Of a stretch of DNA of 64,000 nucleotides, positions 1 to 8,656 are shown one piece after another (position 1 is the stretch's first letter; each line of letters begins with the position of its first letter). The DNA comes from JANLUX01 sp031366005. Its GTDB lineage: Bacteria > Bacteroidota > Bacteroidia > AKYH767-A > OLB10. The stretch lies in NCBI GenBank assembly GCA_031366005.1, contig JANLZB010000022.1, forward strand, positions 119,747 to 183,746, written 5' to 3'. The notes beneath the pieces are model-generated. The model saw only the letters and a program-made list of their open reading frames with translations. It was not told the origin of the DNA and did no database searches. Both the position numbers and the translations under genes were made by a program.

Positions 1-654
1 TCCTACAATAATGCCGATGTCCCATGTAGGTGCTTTTTCCACTATCTCTTCCAGCTTGGAATTCCAATCATGCTTCCTCGAAATTTTTTTCCCCGGCTTA
101 TAAAAATGCTGAAACCAGAATGGCAGCTTGCTTGCGGTAATGCCACTGAGGTCGCCTTCAAAATAAGAACCATGCTGATGAAGATGAGTGCTTCCACCCA
201 ACGCAAGTATTCCTTTTTCAAATATTGACTGAGGCAAGTCGTAACCACCGAGCGAAATAATTTGCCGCAGACTGGTGCGTTGTATTGATTTCACCATTTC
301 GCGGGTTACAGGTATATGCTTGCTGCTGCTGTCGGACGTGCCGGAGCTTAATGCAAAATACTTTACCTGGCCGGGCCAGCATACATTGGTTTCGTTATGG
401 AGACACTTATTCCACCACTTCGCAAAAATGGAATTGTAATCGTGCATAGGAACTGTAGCACGAAATTTATTGATAAAGTTTTTACTGTTAACAATGGTGG
501 TGAAATGATAAGTTTGACCGAATAAGGTAAACTGCGCTTTACGCAAAAGTTTTTTTAATTCTCTTCTTTGATAGTAAGCAGGCGATTGTGCTTCTGTCTT
601 TAACTTATGACGAAGCTCAATGCTTTTTTTAATTATACTACCGAGAAGAGGCAT
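1..654 (-). CDS. GH3 auxin-responsive promoter family protein (5' part only, cut by window edge)
   Basis: An open frame of 218 codons starts at the ATG complementary to 652-654 and is still open at base 1, so the C-terminal half lies outside the window. The N-terminus (MPLLGSIIKKSIELRHKL) and the block around residues 115-125 (YFALSSGTSDSSSKHIPVT) match the bacterial GH3-like family. In that family the SSGTS-type loop binds ATP in an acyl-adenylate-forming enzyme. Plant GH3 enzymes conjugate amino acids to hormones; the substrate of the bacterial members is not known. The gene stands alone downstream of icd on the same strand, separated by an 85-bp gap with a perfect inverted repeat. The family call is fairly firm; the substrate cannot be named. 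Confidence 0.8.
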   Translation of the reverse strand, partial: MPLLGSIIKKSIELRHKLKTEAQSPAYYQRRELKKLLRKAQFTLFGQTYHFTTIVNSKNFINKFRATVPMHDYNSIFAKWWNKCLHNETNVCWPGQVKYFALSSGTSDSSSKHIPVTREMVKSIQRTSLRQIISLGGYDLPQSIFEKGILALGGSTHLHQHGSYFEGDLSGITASKLPFWFQHFYKPGKKISRKHDWNSKLEEIVEKAPTWDIGIIVG

Positions 655-671
655 TTTTGAGTTATGAGTTT

Positions 672-729
672 TGAGTTATGAATTTTGAGTTATAAGTTGT
701 TACATTTTCAACTCAAAATTCATAACTCA
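672..729. repeat. 20-bp perfect inverted repeat between icd and the GH3 gene
   Basis: The arms 672-691 (TGAGTTATGAATTTTGAGTT) and 710-729 are exact reverse complements around an 18-base loop. The sequence is built from iterated GAGTTATGA/ATTTTGAG words. A similar AT-rich set of iterations (TCATAACTCATAATTCATAACTCATAATT) lies at about 39350-39386. It lies just after the icd stop codon, so a hairpin in the icd transcript is possible, but there is no adjacent T-run typical of an intrinsic terminator. Confidence 0.7.
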
Positions 730-739
730 TTATTCAAAA

Positions 740-2086
740 TTAAACCGTTATCGTTTCCATATTTCGGATAATCTCCGTACCGAATTCAGAACATTTTAAT
801 AAAGTGGCTCCTTCCATCAGGCGGTGGAAATCATAAGTGACACGCTTGGCAGCAATACTGTTTTCCATTCCTTTGTAAATAAGGTCAGCAGCTTCATGCC
901 ATCCAAGATGCTCAAACATCATAGCTCCTGAAAGAATAACAGAGCCGGGATTTACTTTATCTAATCCTGCATATTTAGGTGCTGTGCCATGTGTAGCTTC
1001 GAAGATGGCATGACCGGTTACGTAATTAATATTTGCACCGGGAGCAATTCCGATTCCGCCAACCTGGGCTGCAAGGGCATCACTTAAATAATCACCATTG
1101 AGGTTTAATGTTGCAATTACATCAAAATCTTCAGGTCGCGTTAGTACCTGCTGAAGTGTGATATCAGCTATGGCATCTTTAATTAAAACTTTACCTTCTG
1201 CAATTGCTGATTTCTGTTCTTCATTGGCAGCATCTTCACCTTTCTCTTTTTTGGTTTTCTCCCATTGCGACCAGCTGTAAACTTTATCAGCAAAATAAGT
1301 ATCAGCAACCTGGTAACCCCAATCGCGAAAAGCACCTTCGGTGAACTTCATGATATTTCCTTTGTGTACAAGGGTCACACTTTTACGCTTATGCAAAATA
1401 GCATAGGAAATTGCGCTGTGTATTAAGCGTACACTTCCGCTCCAGCTCACGGGTTTAATGCCTATACCTACTTTAATATTATTGTCAACATTAGGAGTGC
1501 CCACCATTTTCCAGAATTCCTCTGACTTAGCAGCACTGTTAAAACGGATCTTATCGAATTGTTTCGGAAATTCTTTTGCTAAGAAATCAAGCATTTTTTG
1601 AGCGTTAGGCGATCCCGCAGCAAATTCAATTCCGGCATAAATATCTTCTGTGTTTTCACGAAAGATAACCATGTCAACTGCCGCTGGATTTTTAACGGGA
1701 GAAGGAACTCCTTCAAACCAACGCACCGGGCGAAGGCAAACAAACAAATCCAATATCTGACGCAATGCGACATTTAATGAACTTATTCCACCACCAACAG
1801 GTGTAGTAAGCGGACCTTTTATTCCCACTAAATATTCTCTGAAATCAGCAAGTGTTTCATCAGGTAACCAATTGCCGGTTTTATCAAACGCTTTTTGCCC
1901 GGCTAACACTTCCTTCCAAGCTATTTTACGTTTTCCATTATATGCTTTTTCTACTGCTGCATCCATCACGCGCACAGACGCTGCCCATATATCCGGTCCT
2001 GTTCCGTCACCTTCTATAAAAGGAATGATAGGATTGTCAGGTACATTTAATTTTCCGTTAACGTTAGTTATTTTAGTTCCTTGCAT
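740..2086 (-). CDS. icd: NADP-dependent isocitrate dehydrogenase
   Basis: This TCA-cycle enzyme oxidatively decarboxylates isocitrate to 2-oxoglutarate in the cytoplasm. The 448-residue product follows the bacterial homodimeric NADP-ICDH pattern. It has the N-terminal PFIEGDGTGPDIW, the isocitrate-binding S103-x-N105 in SSLNVALRQ (equivalent to E. coli Ser113/Asn115), LRPVRWFEGVPSPVK, IFRENTEDIYAGIE, and a C-terminal NLNGDYLSD...GGIGIAPGANI...EATHGTAPKYAG block. It is about 30 residues longer than the E. coli enzyme because of a charged stretch near residues 275-300. The start is fixed by good family agreement at the N-terminus. The upstream leader is only about 24 bases from the end of a repeat-bounded GxxExxY cassette, so its promoter must lie inside or beyond that element. 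Confidence 0.95.
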   Translation of the reverse strand: MQGTKITNVNGKLNVPDNPIIPFIEGDGTGPDIWAASVRVMDAAVEKAYNGKRKIAWKEVLAGQKAFDKTGNWLPDETLADFREYLVGIKGPLTTPVGGGISSLNVALRQILDLFVCLRPVRWFEGVPSPVKNPAAVDMVIFRENTEDIYAGIEFAAGSPNAQKMLDFLAKEFPKQFDKIRFNSAAKSEEFWKMVGTPNVDNNIKVGIGIKPVSWSGSVRLIHSAISYAILHKRKSVTLVHKGNIMKFTEGAFRDWGYQVADTYFADKVYSWSQWEKTKKEKGEDAANEEQKSAIAEGKVLIKDAIADITLQQVLTRPEDFDVIATLNLNGDYLSDALAAQVGGIGIAPGANINYVTGHAIFEATHGTAPKYAGLDKVNPGSVILSGAMMFEHLGWHEAADLIYKGMENSIAAKRVTYDFHRLMEGATLLKCSEFGTEIIRNMETITV

Positions 2087-2416
2087 TTTATGTTTGTTTA
2101 TTTTAAAGTTGCATACTAATTAACGAATGCCATACGAATGTTACTAATTAACGAATTTTTGAGATTAATTTGTAATTCCATTGATCACATTCTGTTTTTC
2201 CTTATTCAGTAAATCGATATTTAATATTCGTTTATATTTTACTTCCGTTCATTTTATGTTTGTTTATTTTAAAGTTGCATACTAATTAACGAATGCCATC
2301 CGAATGTTACTAATTAACGAATTTTTGAGATTAATTTGTAATTTCATTGATCACATTCTGTTTTTCCTTATTCAGTAAATCGATATTTAATATTCGTTTA
2401 TATTTTACTTCCGTTC
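2085..2416. repeat. 166-bp direct tandem duplication (two copies)
   Basis: Copy 1 is 2085-2250 and copy 2 is 2251-2416. They differ at only two positions that I can see (ATACG versus ATCCG near 2134/2300, and ATTCC versus ATTTC near 2176/2342). Copy 2 contains the last codons of the GxxExxY gene plus its downstream end repeat. Copy 1 is therefore an out-of-context second copy of that 3' end, joined directly to the icd start region. The near identity indicates a recent event. Confidence 0.95.
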
Positions 2417-2814
2417 TTCCGAACGCTATTAATAATCCTAATTTTATTTGTTTACTATTTAAATAATCCAGAATTTGAACAAAATTATCTCTGACGAACC
2501 GATCAGCTGATTTTATCTCAATGATAATTTTATCTTCTACAAAAAAGTCAAAGAATTTTTTTCCAATTGTGACATGATCAAATTTGAGAGGCCCATAAAA
2601 CTCTTCCTTAAAATTTAATCCCGCGTTTGTAAATGCTATTGCAAGTGCTTTATGGTAAATAATTTCTTTGTGCCCACCGCCTATTTTATTAAATACATCA
2701 AAAGCGGCTCCAACAATTTTATAACTCAAATCAGGAAATAATAAATCTTGTTTCATTACTATTTAATGGCAGTAAAATTTGTTACATTAGTAATGCATTC
2801 GTTAATTAGTATGC
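2111..2814. mobile_element. GxxExxY cassette bounded by inverted end repeats
   Basis: The sequence GCATACTAATTAACGAATGC occurs at 2111-2130 and again at 2277-2296 (through the tandem duplication). Its exact reverse complement lies at 2795-2814. Similarity between the ends continues inward for about 14 more bases with four mismatches. The ends enclose the single GxxExxY gene. The right end touches the dnaX stop codon (2816-2818) and the left end stops about 24 bases from the icd start. Related ends recur around an internally deleted copy at 29333-29518 and as a solo end at 29951-29989. No transposase and no clear target-site duplication were found, so mobility is inferred from the repeated arrangement. 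Confidence 0.65.
2331..2756 (-). CDS. GxxExxY family protein (PD-(D/E)XK-like)
   Basis: This 141-residue protein carries the motif that names the family, G28-x-x-E31-x-x-Y34 (in GGGHKEIIYHKAL). It is followed by a nuclease-like core with VEDKIIIEIKS near residues 72-82 and LKFD/LLIAFGRTEVKYKR later. Proteins of this family are common in Bacteroidota and other environmental bacteria. They resemble PD-(D/E)XK nucleases or Vsr-like folds, but no function has been established as far as I know. The gene is enclosed by inverted repeats and its last codons are duplicated downstream. A second copy of the C-terminal part survives as a remnant at 29369-29500. It is not obviously co-transcribed with icd or dnaX in a functional sense. 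Confidence 0.85.
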   Translation of the reverse strand: MKQDLLFPDLSYKIVGAAFDVFNKIGGGHKEIIYHKALAIAFTNAGLNFKEEFYGPLKFDHVTIGKKFFDFFVEDKIIIEIKSADRFVRDNFVQILDYLNSKQIKLGLLIAFGRTEVKYKRILNIDLLNKEKQNVINEITN

Positions 2815-2815
2815 A

Positions 2816-4582
2816 TCATGACTCCAGTTCAAATCCCAATTGCTTTCTGAATTCTTCAAGGTCAGGATTTTTTTCTATCATCTTCTGGTATTTTTCTTTG
2901 TTTGTATAAGCAGTGTCTTCGTTTTTACTTTGCTCTATAACATTTGTTTTTAGCTGCAGCTTATAATTATTTAAATGCTTACGCAGATAATCAATCAACT
3001 GCTGTTTCTCCTCTGTTAATAATTGCAGTTGAGAATCGTTTTGAATTTCCAGCTCAATAATATTATTTTCCTTCAGCACTGGTTTTCTAAAGGTAAGTGT
3101 AGTATGAAGCTGGTATTTGCCAGCAGTTCTTTGTTTGTTTGCATAATCTTCCCAAACCTTTTGCAGGTCTTCAGGCTTCACATTTTCAGCTGGTGTGTTT
3201 TCCGGTTCACTTACTACAGTCATTTTAGTGGATTGCGTTTTTCCACTTAATGCTGCACTGATGGAAACTGTTTTAGAAACAAGGTTTTTCTCCGGAGCAG
3301 GCATTGCAGTTTTCTCTTTTATGTTTGTCTGTGCTGTAAGCGGAGGCGCAGGCTTTTCAACAGACAATGGAGTCGGAGTTACAGTTTTTGCTACCGGTAC
3401 AACGGCTGGAGCTGGAGTAACATCACTTTTATTTACTGTGGAAAAAGAAGAGAGCTGAATTACGTCAGCTGTTTTTTTTTCAGGCATGGCACCGTTAAAC
3501 GAACACATTTTTATCAACGCAAGTTCTACATGGAGCCGTTGATTGCGCGCTGAGCGATACTCTACATCGCACTTGCTGCAAGCTTCAAGTAAACGAAGCA
3601 ATAAAGCAGGAGGTGTGTTTTTTGCCTGTAGTTTATAACGTTCGCGTATGCTTTGACTTACTTCTAAAAGCTTTAAAGTGCTTTCATCCTGGCAAACCAG
3701 TAAGTCACGAAAGTGAGATGCAAGGCCATTGATAAAATGATGGCCATCAAAACCATCATTGAGTAATTCATTAAAAGTTAAAAGCACCGGTGCAATACGC
3801 CCTTCACGCACATCATCCGTTATGCGGAAATAATATTCATAATCAAGAATATTGAGGTTATTAATTACATCTTTATAAGTAATGCAGTTTCCGGCAAAGC
3901 TTACAATCTGATCGAAGATGGAAAGTGCATCGCGCAAAGCTCCATCAGCTTTTTGGGCAATAATATGTAAAGCATCAGTTTCTGCTTTCACATTTTCCTG
4001 GGTAGCTACATAAGCTAGATGCTTTGCAATATCATCCACCTGAATTCTGTTAAAGTCAAAAATCTGGCAACGGCTCAGGATGGTGGGAATAATTTTATGT
4101 TTCTCAGTAGTGGCAAGGATAAAGATTGCATAGGGTGGTGGTTCCTCCAGCGTTTTCAGGAAAGCATTAAATGCTCCGGCTGACAACATGTGAACCTCAT
4201 CAATAATATAAATTTTATACTCACCTGAATGTGGAGCATAACGCACCTGTTCAACAAGTGCACGTATATCATCCACTGAATTATTGCTGGCAGCATCCAA
4301 CTCATATATATTGAGTGATTGGGATGCATTGAAGGCAAGACATGATTCACATTCATTACATGCTTCAACAGCCGGGGTAATGTTATGACAGTTAATAGTT
4401 TTGGCGAGAATGCGTGCACAGGTGGTTTTTCCTACACCTCTAGGTCCACAAAACAAAAATGCCTGTGCAAGATGTTTATTGCGAATAGCATTTTTTAAAG
4501 TATTGGTGATGTGAGCCTGACCTACTACGGTGTCAAATGTTGCAGGACGGTACTTTCGGGCTGAGACAACAAAATTGTTCAT
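2816..4582 (-). CDS. dnaX: DNA polymerase III subunit gamma/tau
   Basis: This is the clamp-loader ATPase of the replisome. The 588-residue protein has Walker A GPRGVGKT (46-53), the four zinc-binding cysteines C65, C75, C78 and C81, Walker B with DEVH (128-131) and the SRC arginine-finger motif (170-172). Domain III and a long low-complexity Pro/Ala/Thr/Lys linker (about 385-460) follow, then a C-terminal domain typical of the tau form in Bacteroidota. No frameshift site for a separate gamma form was evident. The start (MNNFVVSARKYRP) fits the family. The stop codon lies two bases from the end repeat of the GxxExxY cassette, so the insertion came very close to the reading frame. Confidence 0.95.
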   Translation of the reverse strand: MNNFVVSARKYRPATFDTVVGQAHITNTLKNAIRNKHLAQAFLFCGPRGVGKTTCARILAKTINCHNITPAVEACNECESCLAFNASQSLNIYELDAASNNSVDDIRALVEQVRYAPHSGEYKIYIIDEVHMLSAGAFNAFLKTLEEPPPYAIFILATTEKHKIIPTILSRCQIFDFNRIQVDDIAKHLAYVATQENVKAETDALHIIAQKADGALRDALSIFDQIVSFAGNCITYKDVINNLNILDYEYYFRITDDVREGRIAPVLLTFNELLNDGFDGHHFINGLASHFRDLLVCQDESTLKLLEVSQSIRERYKLQAKNTPPALLLRLLEACSKCDVEYRSARNQRLHVELALIKMCSFNGAMPEKKTADVIQLSSFSTVNKSDVTPAPAVVPVAKTVTPTPLSVEKPAPPLTAQTNIKEKTAMPAPEKNLVSKTVSISAALSGKTQSTKMTVVSEPENTPAENVKPEDLQKVWEDYANKQRTAGKYQLHTTLTFRKPVLKENNIIELEIQNDSQLQLLTEEKQQLIDYLRKHLNNYKLQLKTNVIEQSKNEDTAYTNKEKYQKMIEKNPDLEEFRKQLGFELES

Positions 4583-4930
4583 TCGGAAACAAAAATAGTT
4601 AATTGAAAGTTGATGACTATAAGTTTGTGAACAGATTTATTGATGTGAAAAAAATATTTTTAAAGATTAACCGTATGCAGATTTATTGAGAGGATAAGCG
4701 TTAATATAAACTGTTATAGCTCGCTCATTATTAATAATTTATTAATAAATATTTGAATTTGATTTGCAATTAAATATTTAATTATGATTCATACATTTCA
4801 ACAATTGATGGTTCAAAACATTTGGTGACTAAATTTTGACAAATCATTTTTCGGCTATATTTGCCCCGATAATTTAAACATCTTTAAAAATTATAACTAA
4901 AAATAAGCTTAAAACTTAACAACAAAAAGC
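4583..4930. other. Divergent intergenic region between dnaX and the barrel gene
   Basis: This AT-rich 348-base spacer contains the start-side sequences of two divergent genes. The only recognisable signal is the promoter-like pair at 4835-4863 facing right. No small open frame or RNA gene was recognised. Confidence 0.5.
4835..4863 (+). promoter_or_regulatory. Bacteroidota-type promoter upstream of the outer-membrane protein gene
   Basis: A TTTG at 4835-4838 (-33 element) is followed after 17 bases by TATATTTG at 4856-4863, matching the TAnnTTTG -7 consensus of the Bacteroidota housekeeping sigma factor. Transcription would start near 4870, giving a leader of about 60 bases to the ATG at 4931. 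The spacing is slightly shorter than usual. Confidence 0.55.
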
Positions 4931-5851
4931 ATGAAAAAAACAGTACTAGTAGTAGCTTTAGCATTTGGCGTATCAGGTGCTTTTGCGCAAGGATTAACTT
5001 CTAAAAAAGGTGAACCATTTATGCCGGAAACCGGTGATTGGGCGATCAGTATGGATGTAAATCCTATCTTTAACTGGGTTGGTAATTTCTTCAGCCAGAA
5101 TGGTAACAACAACGCTCCTGGCGTTGGATTCTTAAATGGTAACCAAACCATTATCGGAAAAAAATACACTTCACCAACTGACGCTATGCGCGTATTGGTA
5201 AGAATAGGTCTTACTTCTCAGAAGGATAAGCAAATGGTTAATGAAGATTTAACTACACCAGTTGTGTTCCCAAATTTTAATCCTCAAGTGGAAGATTCAA
5301 GAAAAATATCTAATACTACGGTTGGTATTGGTGTTGGTAAGGAAATGCGCAGAGGTAAAACACGTCTTCAGGGCTTTTATGGTGCTGATGCAATGTTATG
5401 GTTCTCAGGATCAAAAACTACTTATGCATATGGAAATGCAATAACTGCTACAAACCAGGATCCTACTACTTATAATTTTGGTAACAACGTTTCTTTTGAT
5501 CCATCAGGTGCAGTAATCACCCGTGTTCTCGAGAGCAAGCAAGGAACCACCATTGGAATTGGTGTTCGTGGATTTATTGGTGTTGATTATTTTATCTTCC
5601 CAAAAATTGCTATCGGAGCTGAATTTGGTTGGGGAATTGGTTTCCAAACAACCGGAAAGGGAAAACTTACAACAGAAACTTCAGGTGCTAACGCTGCTAA
5701 TCCTCCTGTAATAGTAGTTGCAGAGCAACAAACTGATATAGCAGGTGCTTCAAAATTTGGTATTGATACTGATCTTAACCAGAGCACTATCTTTGGTTTC
5801 CATGGTTCAAATACAGGAAGTGCTTCTTTAAGAGCTACATTCCACTTCTAA
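4931..5851 (+). CDS. Outer-membrane beta-barrel protein, hypothetical
   Basis: The 306-residue product begins with a clear Sec signal peptide (MKKTVLVVALAFGVSGAFAQ, cleavage after residue 20). The rest is a series of alternating glycine- and aromatic-rich amphipathic stretches, ending in an aromatic residue (ASLRATFHF), as expected for a barrel inserted by the BAM complex. Related single-gene barrels are common in Bacteroidota and are usually unnamed. It has its own promoter-like sequence at 4835-4863 and a strong intrinsic terminator at 5875-5908, so it looks monocistronic and probably well expressed. Its role (porin, anchoring or other) cannot be told from sequence. Confidence 0.8.
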   Translation: MKKTVLVVALAFGVSGAFAQGLTSKKGEPFMPETGDWAISMDVNPIFNWVGNFFSQNGNNNAPGVGFLNGNQTIIGKKYTSPTDAMRVLVRIGLTSQKDKQMVNEDLTTPVVFPNFNPQVEDSRKISNTTVGIGVGKEMRRGKTRLQGFYGADAMLWFSGSKTTYAYGNAITATNQDPTTYNFGNNVSFDPSGAVITRVLESKQGTTIGIGVRGFIGVDYFIFPKIAIGAEFGWGIGFQTTGKGKLTTETSGANAANPPVIVVAEQQTDIAGASKFGIDTDLNQSTIFGFHGSNTGSASLRATFHF

Positions 5852-5874
5852 GAATAGTTATTTAATCTTTTCAG

Positions 5875-5908
5875 ATAGCCTTCGTTTTTAACGAAGGCTA
5901 TTTTTTTT
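5875..5908 (+). terminator. Intrinsic terminator after the outer-membrane protein gene
   Basis: A perfect 11-bp stem (5875-5885 with 5891-5901; ATAGCCTTCGT/ACGAAGGCTAT) with a short loop is followed by a run of eight T residues ending at 5908. It lies 24 bases beyond the stop codon at 5851. Confidence 0.92.
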
Positions 5909-6102
5909 GGAATTACTAAAGCTGAAGCCCGAAATGTAAAGGTTGTTGATCAATGCAAAGAAATGGTGATGCAAGAGATTGCATTTGTAGGAATGAAGGA
6001 TGAAGATCTTGCGGGCGATTTACATTTCTGTAAACGCTGAAACCAGTGCATAACAAGATTGTAACCTTTTAAATCAGGGAAGATCAACCTGTAAACAACA
6101 CT

Positions 6103-7134
6103 TTAAGCCTGGACCGCTCTTTTCTTTAAAGCAAACAGCGAGAAATCAGTATTTACTTTGCGGATGGTATTAGATAAGCAACCTAATTCTGTAATTGTCA
6201 TTTCTACTATATCACCATCCTGCAGCCATTGAACAGGATAGTTTGGATCGTTTAGTTTTCCGGTTCCGTTTAATTCTAAAAAGCATCCCGTGCCAACGGT
6301 TCCTGATCCAATCACATCTCCAGGTAACAAATCCACACCATAAGCGCAACGTTCAATAATCTCTGCAAAGGTCCAGTCCATATCACCCATGTTGCCTGCG
6401 GATACTTGCACACCGTTAACTGTGCATTTCATTTCAAGGTTATAGCTATTGCCGTTATGACCTTCTTTGCAGGGCACTTTATATTTTTCCAGTTCATCAG
6501 GTGTAACCAGCATGGGACCAATCACTGTTGAAAAATCTTTCCCTTTAGCAGGACCAAGATTCAGTTTCATCTCTTCCATCTGCAGTAAGCGTGCGCTCAG
6601 GTCGTTCATAATCATATACCCTGCAATGTATTTATCTGCTTCAGCAGCTTTAATGTTTTTACCACGCTTTCCAATTACAATGGATGCCTCCAGTTCAAAA
6701 TCCAGCTGACGGAAATGATCAGGCATGCACCATACTTCACCCGGACCTTGTATGGCATTGTGATTGGTAAAATAAAAAATTGGGTACTCATCAAATTCCG
6801 GAATCATTTCCACATTGCGATTTCTGCGAGCTGCTGCCACATGCTGGCGAAAAGCATACCCATCACGGCAGGAGGCAGGGTGCGGAACGGGAGCTATTAT
6901 CTCTACATCCTTCCATTCAAAAGCTTTTATTGCAACAGCACCGCTCTTTAACTTCGATTCAACAGAACGTGCTGTGTCCATTGCCTGCTCTTCACCATCC
7001 AGTAATTCCTTCATCGTGTGTGCAGCGTTATTAATTCCATATGCCTTGCCTGCATCATTCAGATTGTATATTTTATTATTGACATATAGTCCTAAATACT
7101 CTGTGTTGTTTTGTTTGTAGCTAATGAATTTCAT
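6103..7134 (-). CDS. Fumarylacetoacetate hydrolase family protein
   Basis: The 343-residue protein has the FAH fold signature: the metal-binding D-x-E-x-E in FELEASIVIG near residue 145, GYMIMNDLSAR, GPAKGKDFSTVIGPMLVT, and a C-terminal LLPGDVIGSGTVGTG. The family cleaves carbon-carbon bonds in beta-diketo acids. Because it lies divergently next to homogentisate 1,2-dioxygenase (hmgA), it most likely acts as the fumarylacetoacetase-type last step of tyrosine degradation, giving fumarate and acetoacetate. This assignment rests on context, since FAH-family specificity is hard to read from sequence. It shares a 220-base divergent spacer with hmgA. Confidence 0.85.
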   Translation of the reverse strand: MKFISYKQNNTEYLGLYVNNKIYNLNDAGKAYGINNAAHTMKELLDGEEQAMDTARSVESKLKSGAVAIKAFEWKDVEIIAPVPHPASCRDGYAFRQHVAAARRNRNVEMIPEFDEYPIFYFTNHNAIQGPGEVWCMPDHFRQLDFELEASIVIGKRGKNIKAAEADKYIAGYMIMNDLSARLLQMEEMKLNLGPAKGKDFSTVIGPMLVTPDELEKYKVPCKEGHNGNSYNLEMKCTVNGVQVSAGNMGDMDWTFAEIIERCAYGVDLLPGDVIGSGTVGTGCFLELNGTGKLNDPNYPVQWLQDGDIVEMTITELGCLSNTIRKVNTDFSLFALKKRAVQA

Positions 7135-7373
7135 AAGACTTTGATTTGAGTGTAAAAGTAACAGGTAATTTTCATTGATAATTAATCATAAGTCATTATG
7201 GTATATCTTATTTTGATGAATAAGCTAATAAGGTGTAAGTTATACTTTTCATACTACTAAGGTAAATAAATACAAATAAGGTTTAAGCATATTACAATGA
7301 CCAATGACTAATTTATAATCTCTAATCTCTAATGACTAATGCCTAATGTATAATTTTGCAGAAATATTTCACT

Positions 7374-8537
7374 ATGCCACAGTATCATACTTTAGGTCAG
7401 ATTCCACACAAGCGGCACACACAGTTCCGAAAGCCGGATGCAACGCTGTATGCGGAAGAATTAGTGAGCACACATGGTTTCAGCAATGTATATTCGCTCA
7501 TCTATCATAGCTATGCGCCTACACTTGTTAAATCAGTGGGTGACCCATTCAGCCGCGAACCTAAAGTTGCCTTTCAGCGTTTTCTGCGTCACCAGAGTTT
7601 CCAGGGATTTACAATAACTCCCGAAGACGATTATATACAAAGCAAAAAACCCGTATTGATCAATAACGATTTGCAGATATCACTGGCTGCACCGCGTAAA
7701 TCCATCACTGATTATTTTTTAAAGAATGCTGATGCTGATGAAATGATTTTTGTGCATAAGGGTAGTGGAGTGATGCATTCAATTTATGGAAGCATTGAAT
7801 TTGGCTATGGTGATTACCTTATCATTCCGCGTGGCACAATTTATCAATTGCAGTTTAATGATACTGACAACCGCCTGCTGGTGATTGATTCCTTCAGCCC
7901 GATAGAAACGCCAAAGCGTTACCGCAATACCTACGGACAACTGGAAGAACATTCGCCTTACTGCGAGCGTGACATTCGCAAGCCCCAGAACCTGGTTACA
8001 CATGATGAAAAAGGTGACTTTAAAGTATTGATAAAAAAGCAGGGCATTGTGTATCCTTATATTTATGAAACACATCCTTTTGATGCGATAGGCTGGGATG
8101 GCAATCATTATCCATGGGCATTAAGCATTCATGATTTTGAGCCGATAACCGGAAGGGTGCATCAGCCGCCACCGGTACACCAGACTTTTGAAGCGCATAA
8201 CTATGTAGTGTGTTCCTTCGTTCCGCGTTTGTTTGATTATCATCCGCAATCAATACCTGCGCCTTATAATCATAGCAATATTGACAGTGATGAAGTGCTT
8301 TATTATGTGGATGGCGATTTTATGAGCCGCAAAAATGTTACTCAAGGTATGATCACTTTACATCCTGCAGGCATCCCTCACGGACCCCATCCCGGCACCG
8401 TTGAAAAAAGTATTGGTGCCAAAGAAACCAAAGAGCTGGCAGTGATGATTGATACGTTTAAACCCCTGTGGCTAACCGAAGATGCAGTGAAGATAATGAG
8501 CGAGGATTATTACCAGAGCTGGATTGAGGGTAGGTGA
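7374..8537 (+). CDS. hmgA: Homogentisate 1,2-dioxygenase
   Basis: This enzyme opens the ring of homogentisate to maleylacetoacetate in tyrosine and phenylalanine catabolism. The product (387 residues from the ATG at 7374) begins MPQYHTLGQIPHKRHTQFRK, typical of bacterial HGD. It keeps the cupin iron-site region: a histidine and glutamate around residues 300-307 (APYNHSN...DEVLYYV), and HPAGIPHGPHPG near 330-341. An in-frame TTG at 7356 would add six residues, but it overlaps a TAATTTTG sequence (7351-7358) that looks like a -7 promoter box, so the ATG is preferred. It is transcribed divergently from the FAH-family gene, consistent with shared control of a tyrosine-degradation module. Confidence 0.92.
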   Translation: MPQYHTLGQIPHKRHTQFRKPDATLYAEELVSTHGFSNVYSLIYHSYAPTLVKSVGDPFSREPKVAFQRFLRHQSFQGFTITPEDDYIQSKKPVLINNDLQISLAAPRKSITDYFLKNADADEMIFVHKGSGVMHSIYGSIEFGYGDYLIIPRGTIYQLQFNDTDNRLLVIDSFSPIETPKRYRNTYGQLEEHSPYCERDIRKPQNLVTHDEKGDFKVLIKKQGIVYPYIYETHPFDAIGWDGNHYPWALSIHDFEPITGRVHQPPPVHQTFEAHNYVVCSFVPRLFDYHPQSIPAPYNHSNIDSDEVLYYVDGDFMSRKNVTQGMITLHPAGIPHGPHPGTVEKSIGAKETKELAVMIDTFKPLWLTEDAVKIMSEDYYQSWIEGR

Positions 8538-8656
8538 TTTGATGAATCAGTCTGTGAATTAAGACTTAATAGATATACAAAAAGACATCTTATTTAAATG
8601 GGTAAATGCGATTTTGCGTGTTTGGCATAAGCGACTGCAATTACCGTCAGCAACTT

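Noticed and set aside
2111..2814. The GxxExxY cassette as a classical insertion sequence.
   Set aside because: There is no transposase with a DDE or HUH motif and no target-site duplication that I can see; the cassette is reported as a repeat-bounded unit of unknown mechanism instead.
4023..4582. A programmed frameshift in dnaX producing a separate gamma subunit.
   Set aside because: No A-rich slippery run with a following hairpin was recognised at the end of domain III; the long form appears to be the only product.
5909..6040. A 44-codon stretch free of stops after the barrel-gene terminator (reads KAEARNVKVVDQCKEMVMQE).
   Set aside because: It has no start codon of its own, begins in the terminator T-run, and resembles no family I know; a chance open stretch or a very old remnant cannot be told apart.
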